A DNA stretch of 64,000 nt from Opitutales bacterium (GTDB lineage: Bacteria > Verrucomicrobiota > Verrucomicrobiia > Opitutales > Opitutaceae), in assembly GCA_018700525.1 (NCBI GenBank), contig JABITN010000057.1, forward strand, positions 1 through 64,000, written 5' to 3'. Under the pieces are notes generated by a model. That model was not told the DNA's origin. It searched no databases and saw nothing but the letters and a program-made list of their open reading frames with translations. Made by a program: the position numbers and the translations under genes. This document shows, one piece after another, positions 56,775-64,000 of this stretch. The first letter of the stretch is position 1; each line of letters starts with the position of its first letter.

Positions 56775-57839
56775 ATGAACCTAGAAGATCTCCGTAATCG
56801 AATCGACGTGCTCGACGAGCAAATTTTAAAACTGCTCAATGAACGTATTCGCTGCGCTGCGGAAATCGGTGCGATCAAACGCGGAAACGGTGGTCAAATT
56901 TACGTAGCCAGTCGCGAGCAGCAAGTCTTCCGTAAGCTCGAGGCCTTGAACGAGGGACCACTCGATAGTCCGGCTATTCGAGCGATCTACCGCGAGGTCA
57001 TGTCGGCTGCAATTGCATTGGAGAAACCGATGCTGATCGCTTACCTCGGACCGGAGGCGACTTTTACGCACCAGGCTGCAATGCGCAAGTTCGGCCAAAG
57101 TATCGATTATCTGGCTACGCTAACAATTCCCGATGTTTTCCACACGGTCGCGAATGGCGAGGCCGACTACGGAGTGATTCCGATCGAAAATTCGACTGGC
57201 GGATCCGTATTGGATTCAATGGATATGTTCTTCGATTCCGATCTAAAGATTTCCGCCCAGATATTTCTCACAATCACCCAAAACCTGATTTCGCAATCGC
57301 CTCTCGATAAGGTCAAGAGGGTGTACTCGAAAGATCAAGGTATCCTGCAGTGTCGTAATTGGTTGCACGCGCATATGCCCCAAGCATCGCTGCACAATTG
57401 CGACAGTACTACGAAGGCGGTTCAGATCGCATCGGAAAACGAAGACTGCGCGGCGATCGCTAGCTCTATCGCGGCGGATCTCTATAAAGTGCCCGTAGTG
57501 GCCGAGAGCATTCAAGATCGTACGGGTAATACAACGCGGTTTTTGGTAATCGGGAAAAAGTCGAGCGGCTACATTCCTAGCATTCAATTTAAAAGTAGCT
57601 TTCTGGTTTCCATCAGGGACGAAGTAGGCGCTCTCGAAAACGCGTTAGTCGTTTTCGCTAAACGCGGACTGAACCTGAGTAAGATTGAATCGCGTCCTAG
57701 CGGGAAAGCCGCTTGGGAGTATTGCTTTTTCGTCGACGTGATTGGCCACTATGAAGAAGCCCCTGTAGCTGAGGCGATTGCAGAGCTTAAGCAGAGCTGC
57801 CCATTCGTCAAGTGGTTGGGGAGTTATCCAGCTGAGTAG
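56775..57839 (+). CDS. pheA: Chorismate mutase/prephenate dehydratase
   Basis: Bifunctional enzyme of phenylalanine synthesis, 354 residues. Order: AroQ chorismate mutase (about 1-85, with LRNRIDVLDEQILKLLNER), prephenate dehydratase (about 90-270, GPEATFTHQAA, PIENSTGGSV and TRFLVIG) and an ACT domain (about 280-350) with the ESRPSG motif for phenylalanine feedback. Overlaps in function with no other gene here. It begins five bases after scpB, an apparent coupling. Confidence 0.94.
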   Translation: MNLEDLRNRIDVLDEQILKLLNERIRCAAEIGAIKRGNGGQIYVASREQQVFRKLEALNEGPLDSPAIRAIYREVMSAAIALEKPMLIAYLGPEATFTHQAAMRKFGQSIDYLATLTIPDVFHTVANGEADYGVIPIENSTGGSVLDSMDMFFDSDLKISAQIFLTITQNLISQSPLDKVKRVYSKDQGILQCRNWLHAHMPQASLHNCDSTTKAVQIASENEDCAAIASSIAADLYKVPVVAESIQDRTGNTTRFLVIGKKSSGYIPSIQFKSSFLVSIRDEVGALENALVVFAKRGLNLSKIESRPSGKAAWEYCFFVDVIGHYEEAPVAEAIAELKQSCPFVKWLGSYPAE

Positions 57840-57895
57840 GTTGCGGAAAGTCTATTTCGGGGCAGCGCGATTGCAGTTCCCGTGACGATTGCATT

Positions 57896-58778
57896 TTAGA
57901 TCATCTGTTCTTTAGCGACTGCTTCGGTTAAGCCGACACTGGCTACTTCGGGTTCTGTGTAGATGACATTAGGGATGACGTCGTAATTCACGTGTCCCGC
58001 TATACCGGCTAGCATTTCGGCGATAACGGTTGGTACACCATCGGCTTTTCTTATGTCGGTCACTTTGGATTTGGTGTGGAAATTGAGGCCTTGCTTTGTT
58101 AGGGAACGTTCCAATTGACTAGATACGTCATCATCGTAACCAGCCGCTATCTTCGGCGAGAATTCGACTACAGTGACATCGCTTCCGTAGCGGCTCCATA
58201 CCGAACCAAGTTCGAGGCCAATTGCTCCTGCTCCTATGACGACTAGTTTCTCAGGGACTGAGTCGAAGGCGATGGCTTCGTCGCTGGAGACGACGGTTTC
58301 GGTATCATAGGGAAGAAAGGGGTTCCACAACTGCTGAACCTGTGGCAAGAATTGTATTGGTTGTCTGGATGCGAGTTTCAACTGTTTCCGTTTGTACTAG
58401 TATGGATCTGTCGCCTTGAAGCGTCGCATGCCCGGTAATGCGCTCGATGCCACGTCTCTTGACGAGCATATTCACGCCACCGGTTAGCTGAGCGACAACC
58501 TGGTTTTTCTTTTTCAGAACCGTTTTTAGATTCAGGCCTACTTCGCCCAATTCTATGCCCTCGGCAGCCGCGTGACTGCCTGCGAATGCATAATGTCCGC
58601 TTGAGTGAAGCAGGGCTTTACTGGGAATGCATCCGAAGTTGAGGCAGGTACCGACGAGTGCTTTGCACTTGTCGATAAGAACCGTTCTTAGCCCTAGTCG
58701 AGCACAACGAATGGCGGCGACATAGCCGTCAGGTCCAGCACCGATTATGGCAAGATCGAATTGGGAATCTTGTGGTAT
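57896..58778 (-). pseudogene. lpd: Wrecked dihydrolipoamide dehydrogenase gene
   Basis: E3 remnant directly downstream of sucB. The presumed start is ATA at 58778, where ATG is expected, preceded by a stop. Then come FDLAIIGAGPDGYVAAIRCA and GTCLNFGCIPSKALL (the redox cysteines are still present), a run through to PLSSL, a frameshift near 58310-58320, and a second frame with [16 protein letters not shown]. About 80 residues of the central FAD/NAD region are missing between [10 protein letters not shown] and [19 protein letters not shown]. It ends at a stop after EAVAKEQMI, losing the dimer domain. No active E3 is possible. Confidence 0.85.
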
Positions 58779-58789
58779 TATTTACAAAA

Positions 58790-59986
58790 TTAGATTTCGA
58801 GAAGTAGGCGATAAGGAACTTCGAGGAGTTGCTTAACTTGAGCGAGGAAGGTTACCGCTTCTTTGCCGTCGATTATTCGGTGATCGTAGGATAGCGCCAA
58901 ATACATCATTGGTCTGACGACCACCTCACCATTGACTGCGATAGGACGATCTTGAATGGCGTGCATTCCGAGAATCGCACTTTGCGGTGGGTTGAGGATC
59001 GGGGTCGAAAGCATGGATCCAAAAATACCGCCGTTAGTGATCGTGAATACGCCGCCCTGTATATCATCGAGGGCGATTTTTCCGTCACGGGCTTTACCTG
59101 CATAATTGATAATTTCCTTTTCTATTCCGACAAGTCCGAGTTGTTCGCAATCGCGTACGACCGGAACAATAAGTCCTTTTTTAGTGGATACGGCTATTCC
59201 AATATCGAAATAGTTATTTTGGACAATCTCGTCACCTTCAAGCATCGTATTGACAGCGGGCACCTCTTGGAGTGCACGTACAACCGCTTTGACGAAGAAA
59301 GACATAAAGCCGAGCTTAATACCGTGTTTTTCGACGAAAGCTTCTTGGTGCTTGGATCGGATCGCTTTGATGGCTGTGAGGTCGATCTCGTTGAAAGTAG
59401 TCAGCATGGCGGTTTCCTGCTGGGCGGAGACTAGGCGTTCCGCTATCTTTCGACGGAGGGGAGTCATGCGTTTGCGAGTCGAACGGGCTCGTTTTAAGGC
59501 ACTTGCGGCGGGTGTCTCAGTCGGTGTGGCGGAAGGGGAATCGGAGGTCTTAGTCGGAGATTCCAGGGCTGCGAGCATATCGCCCTTGGTAACGCGTCCA
59601 GCGTTGCCAGTACCGTCGACATTTTGGAGGTCGAGGTCTTGCTCCGAAGCGATGTGCCGCACGGCGGGGGAGACGGCATCGCTGTTAGCTGTTTCGCATA
59701 TGGACTCGGTTTTGCCAGGAGTCTCGGCTTTAGAATTCTCAGGAGCGGTCGCGGTTTCGTCGATCTCGGCGATTGCTTGGCCAATTTCAACTTCATCGCC
59801 TTCGGCAGCTTTCAAACTGATCCTACCGGCTACTTCAGCGAGTCCCTCGGAGGTTATCTTATCGGTTTCGAGTTCGTAGATCGCTTGATCTCGTTGGACG
59901 TAATCTCCGTCCTTCACGTTCCATGCGGCTATGATCCCGCTTGTGATCGATTCGCCGAGGGCGGGTACTTTAATTTCGGTTGCCAT
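58790..59986 (-). CDS. sucB: 2-oxoglutarate dehydrogenase E2 (dihydrolipoyl succinyltransferase)
   Basis: Lipoylated acyltransferase of 398 residues. A lipoyl domain (about 1-75) has the modified lysine in [11 protein letters not shown]; a peripheral-subunit-binding domain (about 105-145) contains [12 protein letters not shown]; the catalytic domain (about 170-398) has [19 protein letters not shown]. It follows sucA by 35 bases and precedes the lpd fossil by 12 bases, so an intact sucA-sucB-lpd operon probably existed. Confidence 0.94.
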   Translation of the reverse strand: MATEIKVPALGESITSGIIAAWNVKDGDYVQRDQAIYELETDKITSEGLAEVAGRISLKAAEGDEVEIGQAIAEIDETATAPENSKAETPGKTESICETANSDAVSPAVRHIASEQDLDLQNVDGTGNAGRVTKGDMLAALESPTKTSDSPSATPTETPAASALKRARSTRKRMTPLRRKIAERLVSAQQETAMLTTFNEIDLTAIKAIRSKHQEAFVEKHGIKLGFMSFFVKAVVRALQEVPAVNTMLEGDEIVQNNYFDIGIAVSTKKGLIVPVVRDCEQLGLVGIEKEIINYAGKARDGKIALDDIQGGVFTITNGGIFGSMLSTPILNPPQSAILGMHAIQDRPIAVNGEVVVRPMMYLALSYDHRIIDGKEAVTFLAQVKQLLEVPYRLLLEI

Positions 59987-60021
59987 GATGAGCTATGGTC
60001 AGGTTATTGAGGAATTAAGGT

Positions 60022-62748
60022 TCAAGAAGAAAACGCTTCGCTGAGAAAGGTCTCCAGTTCGCTTTTGTGGAGGGCCATGGTTCCGACGGCTGGGCTGGCG
60101 CTCGCGTCGCGTCCGGCATAGATTGGCCTTATGCCGAGGATGGATTCCAGTTGCGGAGAAATGTATGTCCACGCCCCCATGTTTTCGGATTCCTCCTGGC
60201 ACCAGACTATGGATTTCGTTTTCGTGTATTTCGAAACGGTTTCCTTGAGTAGGTCTTTGTGGAGCGGATACAATTGCTCGACTCGGACGATTGCCGTATC
60301 TTGAACTTTGTTCAATTGCCGATAGTTAATGAGATCGTAGTAGACTTTACCTGAGCATAGAATCACGCGTTCGATCTTTTCAGGATCCTGATTATCGTCA
60401 TCCAGAATTTCATGAAAAACGTCATCCTGAAGAGTCTCCCAGGAAGATACGGCTTCCTTGTTACGCAAAATCGATTTTGGAGCCATAATGATTAATGGCT
60501 TTTTGAATTCGCGCATCATCTGCCGCCTCAATACATGGAAATACTGGGCGGGCGTAGTCATGTTGCAGACTTGGATGTTATCCTCGGCGCCGGCTTGAAG
60601 GAAACGTTCGAGGCGGGCGGAAGAGTGCTCGGGACCTTGTCCTTCGTATCCGTGGGGTAGAAGCATTACAATGCCGCTGACTCGTCCCCATTTAGATTCG
60701 CTCGAAGTTATGAACTGGTCGATGATTACCTGGGCACCATTGACGAAATCGCCGAATTGAGCTTCCCAGATGCAGAGCATTTTGGGGTAGTCGATCGAGT
60801 AGCCGAAATCGAATCCTAAAACGCCGACTTCGGAGAGTAGGGAGTTGTAAACGCAAAACCGTGCTTGGTCTTCGGCTAAGTTGAGCAAGGGGACATAGCG
60901 TTCGCCGGTCTCTTCGTTATGGACGACAGCATGGCGCTGACTGAATGTGCCACGCTCGCTATCTTGGCCGGAAAGGCGAACGGGAGTGCCGTCGACGAGG
61001 AGGGAACCGAATGCGAGCGCTTCCGCATATGACCAATCGATCGGCGTGCGTTCCTCGAAGGCCTTTCGACGCTGATTCAAGAAGCGTTTGATTTTTCGGT
61101 TCGCCTTAACCGTCTCGGGAATGGTCGAAAGTCCACGAACTAGCGTTTCCAGTTTCTGTTTACTTATATTTGTCTCGACCGGATCGAAGGAATACTTCGG
61201 CTGAAAGATCGCCGTGGAACCTGCAAATTGATTGCGGCCGCGGATTTTGGCCTCGGCAGCTTTTTTTACTCGATCCAATGAAGATTCCAGCGATGTCTCG
61301 TATTCCTTCAGGATCGCTTGAGTCTCTTCCTTGGTGAAGGTGCCGTCTTTTATGAGAGCATCCGAGAGTTTGGCGCTGACCGGAGGGTGCTTTGCGATCC
61401 GATCGTAGAGCTCGGGATTAGTAAACATCGGCTCGTCGGCTTCATTGTGACCGTGCTTACGGTAGCAATACATGTCGATCACGACGTCGCTTTGGAACGT
61501 GTTGCGGTATTCGACAGCGAGCATCGTCACGAATACCACAGCCAGAGGGTCGTCGCCATTGACGTGGAATATCGGTGCCTCGATCATCTTGGCGATATCG
61601 GTGCAGTAGCGAGTTGAGCGCGCTTCTTTGGGGGTTGTCGTGAAGCCGATTTGGTTGTTCACGATGACGTGCAAGGTACCGCCGGTCCGATAGCCGGGCA
61701 ATTGAGAAAAGTTGAGAACTTCCGACACCATGCCTTGGCCAGCGAATGCGGCATCTCCGTGTATGAGGAGCGGCAGGACTTGCCTGCGTTCCTTGTCGTT
61801 GAGGATGCGCTGCCGCGCTCGGGCCTTGCCTTGGACTATGGGATTGACCGCTTCGAGATGGGAAGGATTCGATGCTAGGCGAATTTCGACGATGTGGCTT
61901 TCTTTGGTTTCGATAACCTTTTTGTATCCGAGGTGGTACTTAACGTCGCCGTCGCCCGCCACGGTGTTGGGTACGTAGTTGTCGCCGAACTCCTCGAAAA
62001 CGAATTCGTAGGATTTCTTGAGCGTATTCGCTAGCACGTTTAGGCGACCGCGATGAGCCATGCCCATGACGACTTCCTTGATGCCTAGACGTCCACAATG
62101 CTCAAGGACGTTATCGAGACAGGGGATAAGGGTCTCGCCGCCTTCCAGTGAAAAACGTTTTTGTCCAGTGTAGCGGGTGTGGAGAAAACGCTCGAAGGTT
62201 TCCGCCGCGTAGACTTTGCGGAGAACGCGATTTTTGATTTTGTCCGAAAATTCAATACCACCTTGGAGTGGTTCGATCTTTTGCTGAATCCACCGACGAG
62301 CTTCGGTGTTCTGCATGTGAATGTATTCGTAGCCAATTGTGCCGCAGTAGGTTTTTTCAAGCGCTTCGATTAGGCTTTTAAGTTTGATTTTACTCCCGTT
62401 GAGGAAGTGACCAGAGTCGAATTCCTGATCGAGATCGCTTTCCAATAGGCCGAATTCTTCAAGGTTGAGGTCGGGATTGGCAGGAGGCGGGCCTGATAGG
62501 GGATCGAGATTTGCCTGGGTGTGGCCGACACTTCGGTAACGGTAGATCAAGCTCGAAACATTCATCTGTTTCGAAGCGATAGTATGTCCCTCAGTAGCGT
62601 TCGCGCTCTTGGACGGTGTGGTAAGACCTAGTTCGAAGCCCTCGAAGAATGCATTCCACTTTTCGTCGACCGAAGTCGGATCGAGTTTCCATTTCTCATA
62701 GTACTCGTCGATTAGGTCTAAGTTGGAACGTGTGGCGATCGTTACCAT
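60022..62748 (-). CDS. sucA: 2-oxoglutarate dehydrogenase E1
   Basis: Thiamine-diphosphate enzyme of the TCA cycle, 908 residues. The N-terminal domain [16 protein letters not shown], the thiamine motif in [18 protein letters not shown], and the dimer region VAVDNHTLR-like [17 protein letters not shown] are clear. Length matches the bacterial OdhA/SucA family. It is first in the sucA-sucB operon. Given the wrecked lpd, E3 must be supplied from elsewhere. Confidence 0.95.
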   Translation of the reverse strand: MVTIATRSNLDLIDEYYEKWKLDPTSVDEKWNAFFEGFELGLTTPSKSANATEGHTIASKQMNVSSLIYRYRSVGHTQANLDPLSGPPPANPDLNLEEFGLLESDLDQEFDSGHFLNGSKIKLKSLIEALEKTYCGTIGYEYIHMQNTEARRWIQQKIEPLQGGIEFSDKIKNRVLRKVYAAETFERFLHTRYTGQKRFSLEGGETLIPCLDNVLEHCGRLGIKEVVMGMAHRGRLNVLANTLKKSYEFVFEEFGDNYVPNTVAGDGDVKYHLGYKKVIETKESHIVEIRLASNPSHLEAVNPIVQGKARARQRILNDKERRQVLPLLIHGDAAFAGQGMVSEVLNFSQLPGYRTGGTLHVIVNNQIGFTTTPKEARSTRYCTDIAKMIEAPIFHVNGDDPLAVVFVTMLAVEYRNTFQSDVVIDMYCYRKHGHNEADEPMFTNPELYDRIAKHPPVSAKLSDALIKDGTFTKEETQAILKEYETSLESSLDRVKKAAEAKIRGRNQFAGSTAIFQPKYSFDPVETNISKQKLETLVRGLSTIPETVKANRKIKRFLNQRRKAFEERTPIDWSYAEALAFGSLLVDGTPVRLSGQDSERGTFSQRHAVVHNEETGERYVPLLNLAEDQARFCVYNSLLSEVGVLGFDFGYSIDYPKMLCIWEAQFGDFVNGAQVIIDQFITSSESKWGRVSGIVMLLPHGYEGQGPEHSSARLERFLQAGAEDNIQVCNMTTPAQYFHVLRRQMMREFKKPLIIMAPKSILRNKEAVSSWETLQDDVFHEILDDDNQDPEKIERVILCSGKVYYDLINYRQLNKVQDTAIVRVEQLYPLHKDLLKETVSKYTKTKSIVWCQEESENMGAWTYISPQLESILGIRPIYAGRDASASPAVGTMALHKSELETFLSEAFSS

Positions 62749-62966
62749 TGGATATTGGTCCTCGTTTATGGAATTGATTGTTAACCTGGTTTCCCGAACA
62801 CCTTAACAATTAAAGCACTCTGAAAGAAGCGTTAGAGCTCAGCGATTTGCGAGTAAAGCAAAACGAGTGAAAGTGGACCTCTTTTTACTAATTTTAGTCA
62901 CTCTTATCATAAAGATCCTCCTTGAGGCTTGTTCTCGGTTTTTCCCCGCGTATGAAAGGAAGAGTT

Positions 62967-63206
62967 ATGATTGAAGATGAACTCAAAGAAGCGCTTATTT
63001 CGTTGGAGGATGCCATTAGCAGTTCTGATGGATCAACCGTTTCGAAATGCTTGATTTGCTTGGATAGTTTGGTGAACGAAAACAAGCGAGTGCTGGACCC
63101 GCAACTGAAGCACTATCTCACGCGAAGAAGCTATGCCAAGGCATTGATGTTCCTAAATGCGGAAGGGGATATCCCGAAGGGTTTGTGTAGCAAAAAGAAT
63201 GCATGA
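62967..63206 (+). CDS. Hypothetical protein upstream of SUI1-like gene
   Basis: Small soluble protein of 79 residues, mainly helical, starting MIEDELKEALISLEDAISS and with SKCLICLDSLVNENKRV later. I start at 62967 because AGGAAGAG precedes it. It ends three bases before the SUI1-like gene, so they are co-transcribed. I do not recognise the family. Confidence 0.65.
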   Translation: MIEDELKEALISLEDAISSSDGSTVSKCLICLDSLVNENKRVLDPQLKHYLTRRSYAKALMFLNAEGDIPKGLCSKKNA

Positions 63207-63209
63207 GTC

Positions 63210-63605
63210 ATGGGGAAGCGAAACAAACGAATTAGTACGGAAGGCGACGGAGAAAACTTGGCGAACAATCCGTTTGGAGGTTTGGATCTTGGCGGTTTGA
63301 CTGAAGCGAAGGTATCGCCAATCGATAAGGTCGCTACGCCGAAGGCCGAAACGAAGAAGAACCGCGGTCGAGTCGATGTGGTGCGCCAACGTTCTGCAGG
63401 CGGCGCCGGGTGGACGACCATAGTTAAGAATTTCGTTGGAATATCCAACGAGGAGAAAAACGATCTGAAAAAGCAGATTCAAAAACGCTGCGGCGTTGGC
63501 GGTTCCCTTAAGGGCGGCGTGATTGAAATCCAAGGCGACAAGCGAGACGACGTTAAGGCAATTTTGGAAAAGGCTAGGTTCAGAGTTGTATTCGCTGGGG
63601 GCTGA
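63210..63605 (+). CDS. SUI1/YciH-like translation factor
   Basis: Protein of 131 residues. After a disordered N-terminal part (about 1-55), the C-terminal 75 residues form a SUI1 (eIF1) domain: RSAGGAGWTTIVKNFVG, CGVGGSLKGGVIEIQGD and a final beta strand. Bacterial YciH homologues influence start-codon choice. The basic linker rich in K and R could bind RNA. It follows the small unknown gene by three bases and is closed by a terminator. Confidence 0.85.
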   Translation: MGKRNKRISTEGDGENLANNPFGGLDLGGLTEAKVSPIDKVATPKAETKKNRGRVDVVRQRSAGGAGWTTIVKNFVGISNEEKNDLKKQIQKRCGVGGSLKGGVIEIQGDKRDDVKAILEKARFRVVFAGG

Positions 63606-63626
63606 TACTGAGAGGGTATCATTTTT
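63603..63626 (+). terminator. Terminator overlapping the SUI1-like stop
   Basis: TGATAC and GTATCA pair over a 7-base loop, followed by TTTTT. The stem begins with the stop codon. Confidence 0.65.
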
Positions 63627-63666
63627 GAATACGCGACGGAGCGGGACGCTTTTGTTCTACCGGTAT

Positions 63667-64000
63667 TTAGCGAGGTGTCGGCCAGATTAGGTCTCCTTGT
63701 TTATTGAATTCGTAAGGACGTGGCTCGCTACTTAGCCTGAGGTCGGGATTGTTTTCGATCTCTTGCAGGTAAGCTGTAGAGAGCAAGATGTTCTCAAGGT
63801 CTTTCGTGTTTCGGATATGGGCTATTCACAATGGCGCGTTTGGATTTACGATACACAAGCTATGGGCCATCTGGATTCCCTTGAGATCGTTGTCGGCGAT
63901 CATCGGAATCTTCCCTACCAAAGGGGCTCCGAAAGTGAGAACATTGGTGTATGTGTAAGCCAAATTGACTTTATCTTTGGCTCTACGGGTCATGATGTCG
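63667..64000 (-). pseudogene. Lipase-class-3-like gene end with an in-frame stop, cut by window edge
   Basis: A minus-strand frame enters from the right edge and reads NVLTFGAPLVGKIPMIADND, then VNPNAPL, a TGA at 63828-63826, and continues in the same frame IRNTKDLENILLSTAYLQE to TAA at 63669-63667. The TFGAPLVG block resembles class 3 lipases. The TGA splits the last 53 codons away, so the gene is broken or ends early. Identity is tentative because only the end is visible. Confidence 0.45.

Overview
The window looks like a chromosomal segment of a marine Verrucomicrobiota of the Opitutae type (Puniceicoccales/Pelagicoccus-like). This is an inference from gene content: acetyl-CoA carboxylase beta with a degenerate zinc finger, a lysine/alanine-rich histone-H1-like protein, sulfatases, a GatCAB amidotransferase, a membrane pyrophosphatase and a ResBC cytochrome c maturation pair. 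I found no plasmid or phage module, IS element, rRNA or CRISPR array.

Layout. 0-4.3 kb: ResB/ResC (CcsA) cytochrome c assembly genes with a two-repeat lipoprotein. 4.3-8.2 kb: a KDG-kinase-like sugar kinase, then a PAS histidine kinase and its probable sigma-54 response regulator. 8.2-10.8 kb: decayed DNA with a heavily frameshifted PQQ-propeller gene and a frameshifted NHL-repeat gene. 10.8-17.6 kb: epimerase, dienelactone hydrolase, MsrPQ methionine sulfoxide repair, MscS channel, glutaredoxin and aldo/keto reductase. 17.7-18.3 kb: a glutathione S-transferase fossil. 18.4-22.3 kb: a LacI-regulated operon of three dehydrogenases, probably for sugar acids. 22.6-29.8 kb: histone-like protein, MoeZ-type sulfur activation protein, ManC, RuvX, TruA, ComF, AccD and FolC. 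29.9-37.9 kb: a translation block of tRNA-Lys, tRNA-Thr, rpmI-rplT, pheST and gatCAB. 38.2-40.4 kb: a secreted FAD oxidoreductase followed by a gutted sulfatase. 40.5-45 kb: HppA, a sulfatase and an SDR. 45-51.6 kb: a tetR-OMF-MFP-RND efflux operon with a double palindromic operator. 52.1-57.8 kb: an epimerase fossil, pgi, ilvD, scpB and pheA. 57.9-62.7 kb: sucAB followed by a wrecked lpd. 63-64 kb: a small unknown gene, a SUI1-like protein and a broken lipase-like gene at the edge.

Two themes stand out. First, at least eight gene fossils lie between intact housekeeping genes: PQQ propeller, NHL, GST, sulfatase, epimerase, lpd, lipase-like, and a fragment beside the glutaredoxin gene. Several carry deletions or lost start codons, so sequencing error alone is a poor explanation. 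Second, an identical 14-bp site with an ACACGTGT core lies upstream of both the KDG-kinase-like gene (about 5.5 kb) and the LacI-type regulator gene (about 18.4 kb). This links two separated loci into a candidate sugar-acid regulon.

I see no wholly new defence or mobile system. The best leads are the cross-locus LacI regulon, the E3 fossil in the 2-oxoglutarate dehydrogenase operon, the zinc-less AccD, the histone-tail/HTH protein and the twin-operator efflux operon.
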